64,000 nt of DNA from Alitta virens (Eukaryota; Annelida; Polychaeta; Phyllodocida; Nereididae). Below the pieces are notes generated by a model that worked only from the letters and a program-made list of their open reading frames with translations, was not told the origin of the DNA and did no database searches. The position numbers and the translations under genes were made by a program. The stretch spans positions 27,303,970-27,367,969 of the forward strand of contig OW028584.1 in the NCBI GenBank assembly GCA_932294295.1, in the 5' to 3' direction. Positions 1 to 12,084 of this stretch are shown here, piece after piece; position 1 is the first letter of the stretch, and each line of letters begins with the position of its first letter.

Positions 1-2
1 GT

Positions 3-263
3 CGACACCATAAACCAATAATTCCTGCTCCAAATAGAATATGTGAAAAGTGTACGTTAAACTTTGTAGAAGACGAAATTCACTGTTTGATTGTCTGTCC
101 TGGCAATGAGCAACACCGTGTTAACCTTTTTTTGAATGCAACTAAATTTATTAACAACTTCTTGTCTCTAGATGATATAACTAAGTTTACAGCAATAATG
201 ACAAACAAGGAACCTGAGTTATTAATTAGTTTAGGAAAGTTTCTCCTTCAAGCTGATGTGTAG
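3..263 (+). pseudogene. 3' end of non-LTR retrotransposon ORF2 (partial)
   Basis: An open frame enters from the left edge and ends at TAG 261-263, giving 87 residues. It contains the Cys/His knuckle found at the C-terminus of many LINE reverse-transcriptase proteins: CEKC, then EDEIH, then a Cys-Pro about five residues later (C-x2-C-x9-H-x4-C), followed by a hydrophobic tail. Endonuclease and reverse-transcriptase domains would lie to the left of the window. The visible part is undamaged, so the copy may be fairly young. The clade (CR1, L2, Jockey or RTE) cannot be told from this piece. The knuckle and its position directly before the stop are seen; the assignment rests on family knowledge. 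Confidence 0.72.
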
Positions 264-580
264 AGAAAACCATCTCCTGTATCCACACAGTTATTAATTT
301 AGTTTATTAGTTTATTAGTTATGATGTGCTTGTCATGTTTTGGACTTTGAGAGTGAAATGTTTTTATTAGTGGCTTGTATTTTTTTCTATTGTGTATGTG
401 GATTTTAAACACGTATTATAAGTTAACTTGGTGGCTGGAACCTTGATTATTGAAATTTTATTGCTTTCTGTACTTACATTAATGTCTCTTTCATGTTATC
501 TTTTAACTGAATGACATATGTATCATTTATGATATTTTACATGTCAATAAAATCTATATATAAAATCTATATATATATGT
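264..580 (+). mobile_element. 3' UTR and tail of the LINE
   Basis: This AT-rich stretch follows the ORF2 stop. It ends in an AATAAA-type signal (GTCAATAAAATC near 543-554) and a short TCTATATATA tail. A similar ending, GTCAATAAAATTC followed by TATATA, occurs near 13,999-14,025. The exact end and target-site duplication were not resolved. Confidence 0.5.
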
Positions 581-596
581 ATGTCTGCTACATCCT

Positions 597-662
597 TTAA
601 TATTAATATGCACTGGATTTGAACCTGGAACTTGCAGGGAAACACCTTTCCAACTGGGCTAT
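597..662 (-). repeat. tRNA-like SINE head fragment
   Basis: On the minus strand this resembles the internal promoter half of a tRNA-derived SINE. The + strand carries the B-box complement GGATTTGAACCTGGAAC and an A-box-like complement AACTGGGCTATA. It lacks a clean cloverleaf, so it is read as a repeat fragment and not a tRNA gene. Confidence 0.35.
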
Positions 663-1147
663 AAATAGCATCACTGAAGGTAAGCACCGAATGACGTCAG
701 GCCTCTTTAAACAACATGCTTCCTCTGTTGTGAAATTTTATATTCCTATCATATTTCACTGCTGCTTTGACAGACATTGTCATAAGACTTCTTAGAAGAT
801 CTCCAGTAAAATCATCAAAAACCCATATAAGGTGACCATGCATGTTCGCGTGCGGAATTCTGCATCTAGAACTGAATTCTTGTTCAGGTAAAAAAAATAC
901 TTCCAAGTTACTTCTGGATTCTCCTTTGAAGCAAGCTCCTTAAATACACTCAAAGCAGGCTTCCAACTTGCACATTTAGTGTAAAATTGATTTTCTACCA
1001 TCTTTAGGACGTGACTAAGTACTTGAAGGCTGCATGAGGCCTTAGTAATGTGGTAGAGATAGAGAGAGAGCAAGACAGACTGACAGACGAACGGACTGAC
1101 AGAATGAAAGACATGTCATAGATGGAGAGACCGACAAACTGGCCTGA

Positions 1148-1323
1148 CTGATAGATAGATAGATATATAGATAGATATATAGAACATAGATAGATATACA
1201 GATAGATAGATAGAACATAGATAGATAGACAGATAGATAGAACATAGATAGATAGGCAGGCAGGTGGTAGGTAGGTAGGTAGGTAGGTAGATAGATAGAT
1301 TGATTGATAGATTGATAGATAGG

Positions 1324-1374
<51 letters not shown>
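1148..1374. repeat. GATA tetranucleotide microsatellite
   Basis: The sequence is a long GATA/TAGA array with interspersed GACA, GGTA and GATT variants. The last 50 bases or so are nearly pure. Open frames across it, rich in Ser-Ile-Tyr-Leu on the minus strand, are translation of the repeat and not genes. Confidence 0.95.
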
Positions 1375-1375
1375 T

Positions 1376-2339
1376 TGCGCAAAGTAGACAATTTTATCTC
1401 ATCGACTTAGATAAATTATACCGTTAAAATACCAGCAACTTTCGAAAATGTCAATTAAAGATACACTGCTTTAATGGGCGTAAATCAATTTAAAAATGTT
1501 CACTTAACAAATTTGTCATAATATTATGTATACATATTTTTACAGTGCCACACCCCATTATTCGATAAAAATCCTTATATAGATGAGCTACACTATACTA
1601 AGTATTTTGTAAAACATAGATTTTAGGGTATATCTGATAGTGCCAAATCCCATATAGTAGCTTTTAGACCTATCTTTAGAAGTTTAACCCTTCAGTCGCC
1701 TTTCAAGCACTTTTTAAGATGGATTTGGCGTCAAATACTTGAGTAAAAACGATCACGACGCTTTGTATGACGTCGTGACGTTCTGTGTGACGCTGCGACG
1801 CGGCGTAGAACGCGACGTAGGACGTAACGTTTCTCTTTGATGTCGTAAATCGTCTCAAGTCGTGAGTCTGCTATCTCCAGTCAAGCGTAAGATCAGATGC
1901 GCACATGAAACAATCACCAGGCTCCCTTGGTACTTCAAGCTACTTCTAGCTGGCTCTTGCTTTGAGCAAAAAGTCCCCAATATGCTCCCCCTATAAACTC
2001 TAATGAAATCTCATTAGCTCTAGATCCACTAGACACAACTAGATTACTCCGCCAACCACGGGCCAACGTAATGTCAACATTCCCTCAACGCTGTGTCAAC
2101 TTAATGCAAGAGTTACATTACTATGCTTCATGCTTCATTGCATTGGGTGGAGTTTAGGCAACAGACAGTTACAAGATGATTTGCAAGTCTATTCAACTGA
2201 TATCTATCATATCTACAAGAAAAACTGCATCAAAATGAAATACATCGAAGTACATTGTCTTTTGTATGATGTTCTGAAGCGTCTGTTTGGCTGTATTTTG
2301 TCGGTGGTATATTTGGTTCTTCTCTGTCTGTGGTACATC
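1376..2339. other. No recognised gene; CG-rich GACG cluster inside
   Basis: The stretch is AT-rich non-coding DNA on both strands. The exception is 1735-1865, which repeats GACG and CGTCG words and includes TGACGTCGTGACGT. Nothing else was recognised. Confidence 0.5.
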
Positions 2340-2830
2340 AATCTGTTTCTATATCCTTTGTTTGTCTCTGTCTGTCTTACAATTTCATTAATTGTCATCA
2401 TGTATGTGTGCATGCCTGTCTCCTTTTATCCCAGTCTGTTCGTCCATGTCTATGTGTCTTAACACATGTCTTTCTTTACTCTGTCTGTCTAGCTGTCTAG
2501 CTGTCTAGCTGTCTAGCTGTCTATGTCTAGCTGTCTAGCTGTCTAGCTGTCTGTCTGTTACTACTTCTCTGCATTGCTCTACTCTTATCTCTAGAACTCT
2601 CTGTCGTGGTCTATGTCTGTGAATCTGTCTTTTTGTCTGTCTGTCAGACTATCTCAAACAATATGTCTGTAGTTCTGTCTCCGTAGCTGTTGGGCCGCTG
2701 CTTCTCTTACAATATCTCCCTCTCTCTCTCTGTCCATCAGGCTGTCCGTCTGTCTACTGCGCCATAATTGCTCTCTCTGTCTGTCGCTCTGTCTGTCGCT
2801 CTGTCTTCCAATACATTTAGCTCACTTTTG
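2340..2830. repeat. TGTC-rich repeat region with CTGTCTAG core
   Basis: CTGTCTGTC words recur through the region. At 2484-2556 there is a cleaner tandem run of CTGTCTAG. A 110-residue open frame running into its left side is low-complexity and is not considered a gene. Confidence 0.75.
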
Positions 2831-5800
2831 ATCTTATACCTTGTTACTGGTTCAGAGATTAGCATCAGAGCGCCTAGTCTGGAGCTTGTATTAATTGAAT
2901 CATATGTCTCGTAGCTCTATGGTTTTAGCACAAAGAAGTGAGTAATCCCATGTAAAAGGATGAACAGGCTCTGAAGCAGCTCCATATCCAAATTGCCAGG
3001 CAGAGTCTGTGTCGCTATCTGTCATAAGGCTGGGTGTCAGTTAGGATAAACACTTTTTACAGTCTCGTTTTGCCTTTTATCATAGCTCCCAGTCTCAGCG
3101 TGGTATTTACCTGCGCAAAAAGGCTAAAGATGTCTGCAAACTGTACGGAAATGTAAACGTTTTGTTATTTGTTACACTGTAGTCTTTTCGTTGTATACAG
3201 CTAAAAGGTATAGTATCCAGTATTCTGTGCAAAGAAGCTACATTGCCACCCACACCCACTGTGAGACAACCTTGCTGTTTTAACCGCCACACAGACCACA
3301 CAGAATGAGGCCAAAATTCTTACTCCATTGCAAGTTGTTTCTTGGAAAAGAAATTACGCCAATGCCTGTGTGCAGATTATGATAGATAAATTAATTTAAC
3401 ACCAGGCAATACATGTGGTCTAGATAGGTCTAGCGTCTCACTCAGCAGCCACATTTAAACAGTTGTACTGTATCTACAATGACCCTATTGTCTTAGTTGA
3501 CAAATTGTCAATCGAATAACAGCTACACCAATATTGTGACTGACAAGATGGTCAGATTCAACAGAAAGAGGTCAAGGGGTCAGCATAATACTTCCGGGTC
3601 AAGAGATGGTCATGTGATAAATGTAGGTCACGACCTGACCCGGAAGGGGATCGATAGCTCCCTCTGCAGTGTATCTAGTGAACCAGTGAATCAGGAATCA
3701 GGGGGAAACGTACTGCAGCCACTGTTTGATCAAGTATAGTGTGGGTGTGAGCCCTGCCCCCTGCGTTACTCTTTCTAGGTGTAACGCGTCCTGACAAAAC
3801 AGTCAATGCCTGTCACTTCCTGTTACAACAGACCCAACCAGAACACCAGGGTTAAGTGAGACCTCAGTCTAGAACACACACCTCTCCTGTAAGAACCAGA
3901 GGGTTACAATACTGAGGTCTTTGTTTTATAAGCATAACTGCTATCTTCATAAGTGGCGCAGGACAACAGCATTTACAAAGCTATCATGGCATATGACAAG
4001 TGTTGAATCTCGTTAACTACATGAGTAAATCTAAAAAAGTTTCCATGTGATATCTTAAAACAAAACAAAAATTGCACGACACTTTAAAAAAACACGTAAG
4101 AATTGGTAACTTTTAAGGGTTAAAGGCTTCACACCCATTCACCATCAGCAGGATATATGAGGGTAAAAGCTCAAGAACTAAATCCATTATGAAAAAATTA
4201 AACAGATAAATTGATATCCTGTTGAGCAATTGCATGTCTGGAACACCCATGAAGGCTCAACTCAGCTGGAACCATTTTTTGATCAGAAGACTCTTATTTA
4301 TTATCTTCCTTTTTATTATATTTTTTTTGTGATTTTCTATAAATTCACAAGTATTGCCAGGCTTTTCAAGCCAGCCAGCCACACGAACTGCCCCAAAGGG
4401 AACAAACGAAGCCAGAACGAGGCTGAAAGGGGCCTATTGTGGCCTTATTGTTGCCCTATTGTTCTATTGTTCAGTGTCTGTTTGTCTGTGTTTGTGACTG
4501 TCCCGGAGCCATGACTTTGTCCTGTCGTGTTCGGTTACACATCATTTGATCCGCTGACGTGAATGCCATTCCAAGTTATGTCCGATTGTTGACATCACGT
4601 GACAACCATCGAACTGACAGGAAGATGAAAACGAGGCTAAAAAACGTCATAAACGATAAATAAATAAGATGTCTGCAACCATGCAAAAATCATCAAAGAA
4701 AAACCACTAGTTCTAGTTAGTTTTTGTTTTTTTGTTTTTCTCTTTGATTCTTAAGCCTTTTTAACTTTCTTCACTTTAATTCTTCTTTCATCTTTTTGCA
4801 TTTTTAATTTGTGTGCGCTTTTTTTTATCCACCATTTGAACCACACCTGTATCGCATGTTCCGAAATGATTACATGAATAATTTCAAGCTTCTATTATCA
4901 CGAAAAGGCGAAATTTTTAACTCATATTTTTGGTGTTTTTTTTTCGTGCTATCTCCTTTGCGTGTTTGCACCAGCAGATGAGTAATGAATTATGCATTAT
5001 GAATTATGAATTATGAATTGTGAAACGTTAACTGTCTCTCAGATGGTATACAGACACAGGCTAACGAGGCAAACTTCTTTCGTGGTACAATCCACTGTTA
5101 GATTCAATGACAATGGCTGTAGGCTATATATAATTCTACCTGTAATTTTAGCCCAGCATAATTATATTTCTCAATGCTTTCTTTTTGTGATCATAAATGT
5201 ATTGATGTATAACACTATGTGTCTGAAAGTACATTCAATGGGAATAAAAAATGTAGTGAGCATTAAGAGAATAAATGTGTATACCAAATAGATGGAAAGG
5301 TTCACTTTCAAGTATATAATACTAGCAATAAAAATGCTTAATACATGCAAAGTGTGTCTATGTATATGTATGAACACATACTTTTACAGACATGACGATT
5401 TAAGATAAAAATTAAGGAAACTTAGATCAAGGAAAATTTTGATTGGTAAATTTTACTGTATTCATGAAAAGAACATAAAATAATTTTAATTTAGCAATTA
5501 GATTATCCAACAAAATCAATACAGGAAAACCTCTGTTTGTGACTAAAACTGCTTTGAAATTCATTGGTAATTTATTGGCCTAGAGGCCTTTGTGGTGGGG
5601 TAAATTGCAATGGCAGCAATCAAGACCAATACAAGATTTAGTAGTCTTAATTGTGAGGTGGTCTTAATCACCAGGAATGTTTTACAGCAGAATTCCACAG
5701 CAGATGTTCTATTAAATATAATGCAATTCAATTCAGTTTGATTTATAAGCTTATCTTAATCGTAGTAAGTTGTTGCATCGCCATAATATTCTATAAATCT

Positions 5801-6027
5801 AAGTAAGTGTTCACTCATTCCCCATTGACTTGAGAAAGACATACAAAATGCATGAGTATGGCACCACGCCTTGCAGCCATGACACTTGGGTGTCGCACGG
5901 ACCAGGGTTGTGATTCATTCATGATGTCGTAAATAGGTCAATGTTGGTCATATGCAGGTCAAGTCTTACTTAATTTATGCTGGCGATACAGTTGCATAAC
6001 GTTGTATCTTAATTCTTACCATGGCTC
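2831..6027. other. Unrecognised AT-rich DNA
   Basis: No coding exon, RNA gene or full transposon was recognised in this stretch. Two small structures stand out. One is a cluster of GGTCA half-sites with an 11-bp inverted repeat at 3549-3646. The other is a short run of GAATTAT words at 4985-5020. Open frames here are short and lack family signatures. Confidence 0.5.
3549..3646. promoter_or_regulatory. Cluster of GGTCA half-sites
   Basis: About seven GGTCA or TGACC words occur in under 100 bp. They include AGGTCA-AG-GGGTCA at 3569-3582 (direct repeat, 2-bp spacer) and an AGGTCA/TGACCC pair near 3625-3641. CTTCCGGGTCA (3591-3601) and TGACCCGGAAG (3636-3646) form a perfect 11-bp inverted repeat. 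Such half-sites bind nuclear receptors in animals; function here is inference from motif density only. Confidence 0.25.
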
Positions 6028-6140
6028 ATCTATCTATCTATCAGTCTATCTATCTATCTATCTATCTATATATCTGTCTATATATCTGTCTATATACCTG
6101 TCTATCTATCTATCTATCTATCTATCTGTCTAGCTGTCTT
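6028..6140. repeat. TCTA/TCTG tetranucleotide microsatellite
   Basis: The run is TCTATCTATCTA with TCTG and TATA variants, ending in CTGTCTAGCTGTC. Confidence 0.92.
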
Positions 6141-8654
6141 TGGTGACCATAATATGACACCGGCGTCCTAATATTGTCAGTATGAGGTTACTCGTTCTAA
6201 CAGGCTTTATTTTTTCATGTTTAAGAAATATATCATTATCTTTAATGATACTCTTAAAAGTAAACTATATATAGTTAACAATAGAGTTATAATTAGGAAC
6301 ATGCTAAGTGTGCAAGACTTTATTGATAGCTTACATAAGAAAAACGTGACCATAATAGGGCACCATACGTTAGTACTTATAGTGCAGATAGTAAAATGTA
6401 AATATTCTGCCTTGAAATTGATCAGGCAACCTTTCTTAAACATATTGAAAATATTAAGACCACTTTCGAAAAATGTGTAAGTCTTATTAAAGGTAATTTG
6501 CCAAAAAAAAAATAAAACCGACAAGGATCATCACTGTCACCTGCATTATTGATGATACTAAACTGATATCTCTGACACATTCGCTCCAGCCTAACACATC
6601 CCTAATATTTGTCACCATATAGGGACATTTAGTCCTCCTTTCTGCCAATATTTGCAGCAGTATCATGGCATCTGTAAGAAAAAGCCTTTTTGCGCTGAGT
6701 ATTGTTTATGTTACTGTGGTCAAACAACCTATCTCAAACAATATTCCTTTATTGGAGCAGACAGCTACAGAGATAGAACACAAAGCAAAGTTATTACACG
6801 GCCAATACTAAAAGGATAAACAGATAAAAGCTGAAGGTAGTTCATGCAGTGCAGCTAACACAGCACATTCAGCAAGGATAAAAGTAAAATAAAGGTAAAA
6901 ATTACACTGGTAACTACTGGCTGTCAGTAAAAAAAAAAGAGAAAAAAAGAGAAAAAAAAAGAGTGGTATTAGGTGCATTTATATAGACGCGGGGGAGGAA
7001 GAAATGCACAGAAGTAGTTAGTCACTGAAAAGCTTGTTAGAATATTAGGGGTTATGTGGACAAAGAAAGAAAGAAAGATAGGAAGAAGGAAAGAAAGGAA
7101 GGAAGAAATAAATCAATACAGAAATAAATAAAGAAGGAAAGAAAAAAATACAACAATTAATAAATAAATAAAGAGAGAAGGAAGAAAGAAAGAAAGAAAA
7201 AAGGAAAGAAAGAAAGAAAGCAAGAACTACAATGAAATGAAGAGTCTTGGTTTATTTTGACTTCACACCAGGGGCGTAATGATAGGTGGGGGTTGGGTAA
7301 AAGTGGAGGTCAGAAACTTCTATGTATATGAGCTGTCTAAGGTTTAAAACCTTTCATTTTCTCTACCGAATAGAATATAATAATGGGTAGGCGTTTCAAA
7401 ATTGCAAAATTTCTGTAACAGTATTCTAGCATTTGGTCTATTTGAACATTTTTAAGCCGCTAAAATGCATGCTTGTGAGATTTTAACGAAATCCTAGTTA
7501 TTTTAGGACGGTATCGCCCACACATTCAATACCTGAGCAATACGATTTCTGAGGCATTGCTTTAGGTTATTACATTATCTTAGAAACCTAATAAAAATAA
7601 TACATGCATGAAATTCAAGCTTTAGGAAGTGATTTTTATGCATGGAAATGCACAATGTGAGTGCAGAATGCAGTGTCGTGTCCAGAATGGTGTGGACCAG
7701 TTTAACCTATTTGCACTTGGTCTTAAATGCTGGGTCATTTGTACAGAGAAAAAAGCGCATTAAATTGATTAAGAATCCAAGGAAATTGGGTTCAGTTTGG
7801 CCCGCTGTTAACGCTGGAACAACACAGATGTGCAGCAAGACAGCATGTCTCCAAGCTATTTTAAAAACTAAAGTGTTTTTGCTGAGCATTCTATGCGGTG
7901 GACGTACTGTTATTCCCACCAAAACATGCAAGGTGGTGATAAGTTTTACAGCTGCACAAAAATAAAAACAAAAAGCCCAGAACTATAGATGACATTAAGA
8001 CAAAGTGATTGTGGCTGGGATGTGGTACAGAACATCGAAATAAGCACTGGATAATGTTGGTTAACATGGGTGATTTACGTATGCAGATTGAATAAAATAC
8101 ATTTTAGGTTAGCTATGAAGATGGGTCTATTGATGTAAACATCTTTGCTGTACTAACAACAAATTTAAAACATTGTTTGGAAATAACGCAATGTCAGGAG
8201 AAGATATTAGAAATAAAATCCCTCTTCCAGTTTTGGTAAACCTTGCTTACGTTGTCACTGTCAGATCTCAAGTTACAAGTTTCTGTTCTTAATATCCATC
8301 TCTGGTCTCTGAACTAAGAGGAGGTGCAAAGGTTATCATGCTTTGAAACACAATTTAACAGCTGTTTAACATCACTTTTGAGTCCTAAGTCTTACACCTC
8401 TCAGTTCAGATTATGCTACATTTATTGTCAGCCTAAATCTACATTCACATTTTTCAGCTTTTGTTTTCCAAATACTTACACCAGACAATCTGTTACTTTT
8501 TTCTGAAACTTTCCAAATTATATTGTATTATATGATGAGTACTGTGTAATAAAATCAGTAATAAACATTTTCAAAGCTCATATGAGCATCTTATAAGGAT
8601 TATCTCTTGCACTACAAGAAGTTCCCTAGCAAGTAGTTTACCCCAACCCTACTA
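6141..8654. other. Unrecognised AT-rich DNA with GAAA tract
   Basis: No exon with splice signals or a known domain was recognised. A 107-residue open frame at 7642-7965 on the plus strand has no family signature and no supporting context. The GAAA array inside is listed separately. Confidence 0.45.
6932..7222. repeat. Purine-rich GAAA/GGAA tract
   Basis: From about 7058 the plus strand is almost all purine, with repeated GAAA, GGAA and AATA words. It is preceded by A-rich runs at 6929-6963. Confidence 0.85.
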
Positions 8655-8813
8655 GTAGTGGCTGAGCTCAGTGGTAGCGCGCTGGGCTTCCACACACTGC
8701 GTCCAGGGTTCAATTTCCGATCGAGCCTATAGCTTGGATGCCCATGGTCCCTGCCTGTCCTATTTGCCCAACAGGTGCAGAAATACAGGACGTAAAGATC
8801 TAATCTATCCACA
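8655..8813 (+). mobile_element. SINE-A copy 1 (tRNA-derived)
   Basis: The 5' part has the A-box-like TGAGCTCAGTGGTAGCGC and the B-box-like GGGTTCAATTTCCGATCGA. The body shares GCCCATGGTCCCTGCCTGTCC, split here by divergence, and ends with a CAGGACGTAAAG stretch also found in the other copies. The head resembles a tRNA for a small amino acid. The element is non-coding and would need LINE machinery to move. Confidence 0.85.
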
Positions 8814-9529
8814 CAATACCAAGTTTACTAGTGATAGTTTAAAGAAAAATATGATTCAGTTGTGAGGCAGATGTAAAGATGAGGCGAATAAAAGAAAGAA
8901 CGCAGCTGAGAGTAACACTAATAACACTAATAATTCCTACCCAAGGTAAATATCATATTTGACCACCAGCTGACAATCAGCTAATACATATTACCCAGGC
9001 CAGAATTCGCACCCAGGACCAGAGAGTATCTACTTTGCACCTTAACCACTGTTCTACCCAATGACACCAATGGCACCAATGGCACCAATGGCAGCCTCTA
9101 CTCAAGAAACAAAAAATACTAGAGAGCTGCACGACATTGCAAACCCTTATATCAAAGCCCCTTGATTACAAAATGATTTTGATATATACCCCCTGTTATC
9201 AAGCATGCAACAGTGGGGTGTCATGTTTCTATTCTGATGTGAACCCCAACCTCACGACATCATCATTCACAATTAAAACACACTCCCTATCCCCCTTGCA
9301 TAACTACATAGAGATTAGGTTACAAGGTATAACACAAGGATCCTGATTAATTCTGATATATTTCTGTGTGTCATGATAAAGATGAAGAATATTGGAGAGT
9401 GAGAAAATGAAAAATTATATCTATTGTTCTGGATTGGGATCTTGGAATATAACTGAAAGTAAATGAAATACAATCTGATACGGCACCTCATTTTTAAGAC
9501 AACTGCAGAATCAGATTATTTCTTTCTTT
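8814..9529. other. Unrecognised DNA with a tRNA-like fragment
   Basis: At 9003-9062 the minus strand carries a degenerate tRNA-like head (the + strand reads GAATTCGCACCCAGGACC, then CCTTAACCACTGTTCTACCC). TGGCACCAA is repeated near 9061-9090. Nothing else was recognised. Confidence 0.4.
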
Positions 9530-10228
9530 CTTTCTTTTATATCTATCTATCTATCTATCTATACATCTATACATCTATCTATCTATCTGTCTATACATCT
9601 GTATATCTATCTATATATCTATATATCGATTTATATATCTATCCATACATCTATACATCTATCTATCTATATATATATATATCGATCTATCTATATATAT
9701 CATTCTATTTATCTATCTATCTATATATCTATCTATCAACTATCTATCTATCTAGCTATCTATCGATCAATCGATCAATCTATCCATCCATCCATCTATC
9801 GATCTATCCATCTATCTATCGATATATCAACTATCTACCAACTATCTATATATCGATAAATCGATCTATCAATCTATATATCTATCTATCAACTATCTAT
9901 CTATCGATCTATCTAGCCATCCATCCATCTATCGATCTATCCATCTATCTATCTATATATCTATCTATCTACAAACTATCTATCAACTATCTATCTATAT
10001 ATCTATCTATCTATCAATTACCTATCAACTATCTATCTATCTATCTATATATATCTGTCTATCTGTCTATCTATCTATCTGTCTATCTATCTATATCTAT
10101 CTATCTATATATTTATCTATCTATCTGTCTGTCTGTCTGTCTTTCTGTCCATCTATCCATCTATCAATCTACCCTATCCATCTATCTATCTACCTATCTT
10201 ACTATCTATCTATCTATCTATCTATGTA
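9530..10228. repeat. Large TCTA microsatellite with variants
   Basis: About 690 bp of TCTA units are mixed with TATA, TCGA, TCCA and TCTG variants. The 257-residue open frame across it is a translation of the repeat into Ser-Ile-Tyr-Leu and related words, so no protein is proposed. Confidence 0.96.
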
Positions 10229-10617
10229 TCTGTTAGACAGTTGCATGTTTGTGCAGTGATTCAGTAGTGCAAATAAAAGGCCGCTTTGTGATTGAGGAGG
10301 GAAAAACATCTTGAAATGCCAAAGGTCGAGAATGGATTCCACTTCTCTGGTGATCTACTATTCCTAAGCAGGATAGGTTACTCATCACACCACATTGGTT
10401 TCTTGTTTGCATGTTTGCTGGCCTTCTTCCCGAGTAGGAGAGAGTACACCAACATTTATACTGGTTAAATTAATTGTTGCCTAATTCCCAATGCCCACTT
10501 TTAGAGATATTTATAACTAATTTATACTCCATTAGGCATTTTTGCCAATTTCTTTGATTGTTTGATTTGTTTTACAGATTTTAATAAGCCCACCCAAAGA
10601 TCCAGTTTGCACCTAGC

Positions 10618-10740
10618 AGGGAGACAACTTCTTGCTGGGGCAAACAAAAGACTCCACTCATTTATGGGGTAAATGAGTGGGTACACCGAAACATTGCTGT
10701 CATATGCACGTATGCTGATAGGCAGTGTGTCGGACTAATC
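10618..10740 (+). mobile_element. SINE-B fragment (body)
   Basis: It contains AAAAGACTCCACTCATTTATGG and a GGGGTAAATG segment typical of the SINE-B body seen at 47.7 kb. It is diverged and lacks the head. Confidence 0.5.
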
Positions 10741-10745
10741 ATTGA

Positions 10746-10922
10746 GGGCGGGCGCCTAGCCCAGTGATAGCTTGCTGGGCTTCCAGCCACTGGGTCACGG
10801 GTTCAATTCCCGGTCGAACCTCAGTTGGATAGTTGTATCATCCTTCGTTCCATTGCCATGGTCCCTGCCTGTCCTAATTAGCCCATCATGTGCAAAAATA
10901 CGTAAAGCCCTAATTGTCCCAT
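10746..10922 (+). mobile_element. SINE-A copy 2
   Basis: The head reads GCCTAGCCCAGTGATAGC and the B-box region GGGTTCAATTCCCGGTCGA. The body has CATTGCCATGGTCCCTGCC, TAATTAGCCCATCA and AATACGTAAAGCCC. It lies between fragments of SINE-B. Confidence 0.9.
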
Positions 10923-10924
10923 CA

Positions 10925-11000
10925 GCACATCATAACATCATTACATCCGCTTTCAGGACATACTGGTATGAGCGGGCATGGTGTCAGCTCTAAGTTTGCA
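10925..11000 (+). mobile_element. SINE-B fragment (3' part)
   Basis: It holds the family landmark CATCATTACATCCGC, followed by a diverged TATGAGCGGGCATGG. It may be the other half of the copy at 10,618, split by SINE-A copy 2. Confidence 0.45.
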
Positions 11001-11031
11001 TATTTTCTTTTGAGAATTAGTTGATGTATTC

Positions 11032-11220
11032 CGTGGTGGGTGGGTGGATTTAGGGCTTTACGTCTTGTATTTCTGCACCAGTTGGGCTAATTAGGACAGG
11101 CAGACCATGGCAATGAGACGAAGGAGGAAACAGCCATCCAACATAGGCTCGACCAGGAATTGAACCCAGGACCCAGCGGTTGGAAGCCCAGAGTGCTACC
11201 TCTGAGCCAGGCCCCCGCCC
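11032..11220 (-). mobile_element. SINE-A copy 3
   Basis: This is the reverse orientation of the family. The + strand starts with the tail GTGGGTGGGTGGATTTAGGG, passes TTTCTGCACCAGTTGGGC, and ends in the B-box complement GAATTGAACCCAGGACCC and the A-box complement GCTACCTCTGAGCCAGGC. Confidence 0.92.
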
Positions 11221-11523
11221 TTGATGTATTCCGTGGAAACAATAAGAATGAAATATAATGAGCCTACAGATAATGATAAGTGTTTCTTAACACGCAGAAG
11301 TTTGGCTGTCTGTCCTTTCAAGCTGAAACCATCTTCAAATCACTGACCCATTCATTCACTGGCGGTTGGGCCCATTTTGTGATTGCAAATTGCCAAAGAG
11401 CTTTGGAAATTTGAACAGTTTTAAAATGGGACAATTGAATGAGAGATTTTAGCATCCGTTCTTTCTGTATAGGAATTCATCCTTCCTTTGCACTGGACAT
11501 TTAAAGATGCAATTGTAAATTAA

Positions 11524-12009
11524 TTGGGAGGGGAGAAGGCCTGGGGGTCTGCTGCTGCTGCTGCTGCTGCTGCGGCTGCTACTGCTGCTGTTGATCCAAC
11601 TGATGTCATTAAGGACTTGCAAAACACTCTTCCAAAGATCTTGCAAGCAGAAGACATTTTATCCTGGAAGCATCAGGCGAAATAGATCGATCACTCAGCG
11701 TTCCAAATGGTCCTGCCCTCCACGCACTATCGACCAGTTTCGCCTCGTAATGCCTTCCTTGGACAAACATTTGTTAAAGGATTTGATTGTTGGCCCTAAG
11801 TAATGAAGGCATGCTATGTAAGTTTAATGCATTCCTATAGAGTCACTAATCAAAAAAGCCTGCACGATGTTTCACTATTTATCACCAAAAAGCAGCAGGC
11901 CCTACTGGTCGATCAGCATTCCTGCAGGCGCTACTATTCCATCTCATCAGGTAACTTAAGACCCCACAAAAGACATGCTGCACCATCAAATTACCTAACC
12001 AAAGATTGA
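11524..12009 (+). pseudogene. Possible decayed coding sequence, no family
   Basis: In one frame, a stretch of Leu-Gly-Gly, an alanine run from the CTG repeat and a helix-like segment (DVIKDLQNTLPKILQAED) is followed by an in-frame TAG at about 11,683. The frame then continues with one further stop (near 11,800) into a 68-residue segment from ATG 11,803 to TGA 12,009. The composition looks protein-like but no domain is recognised and no splice signal rescues the stops. It could be a degenerate exon or chance. The frame and stops are seen; the pseudogene reading is inference. Confidence 0.2.
11552..11590. repeat. CTG trinucleotide repeat
   Basis: There are about 13 CTG-type triplets with CGG and CTA interruptions. 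In the frame that continues to the right it reads as an alanine run. Confidence 0.85.
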
Positions 12010-12084
12010 AGATTGCAAGACCGGCCAGTGCTGAATAAATCAAAAGTTACTCGGGCAATTTGTCATGATAAAAAGAAACTAACC

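Noticed and set aside
7642..7965. 107-residue plus frame as a possible gene
   Set aside because: No domain, no start or splice context, and an overlapping antisense frame of similar length; expected by chance in 64 kb.
8655..8813. tRNA gene from A- and B-box matches (also at the other SINE-A copies)
   Set aside because: The heads are followed by a shared non-tRNA body and a tail, several copies have target duplications, and the cloverleaf is degraded, so they are SINEs.
9463..10236. 257-residue open frame
   Set aside because: It is translation of a TCTA microsatellite into Ser-Ile-Tyr-Leu type words.
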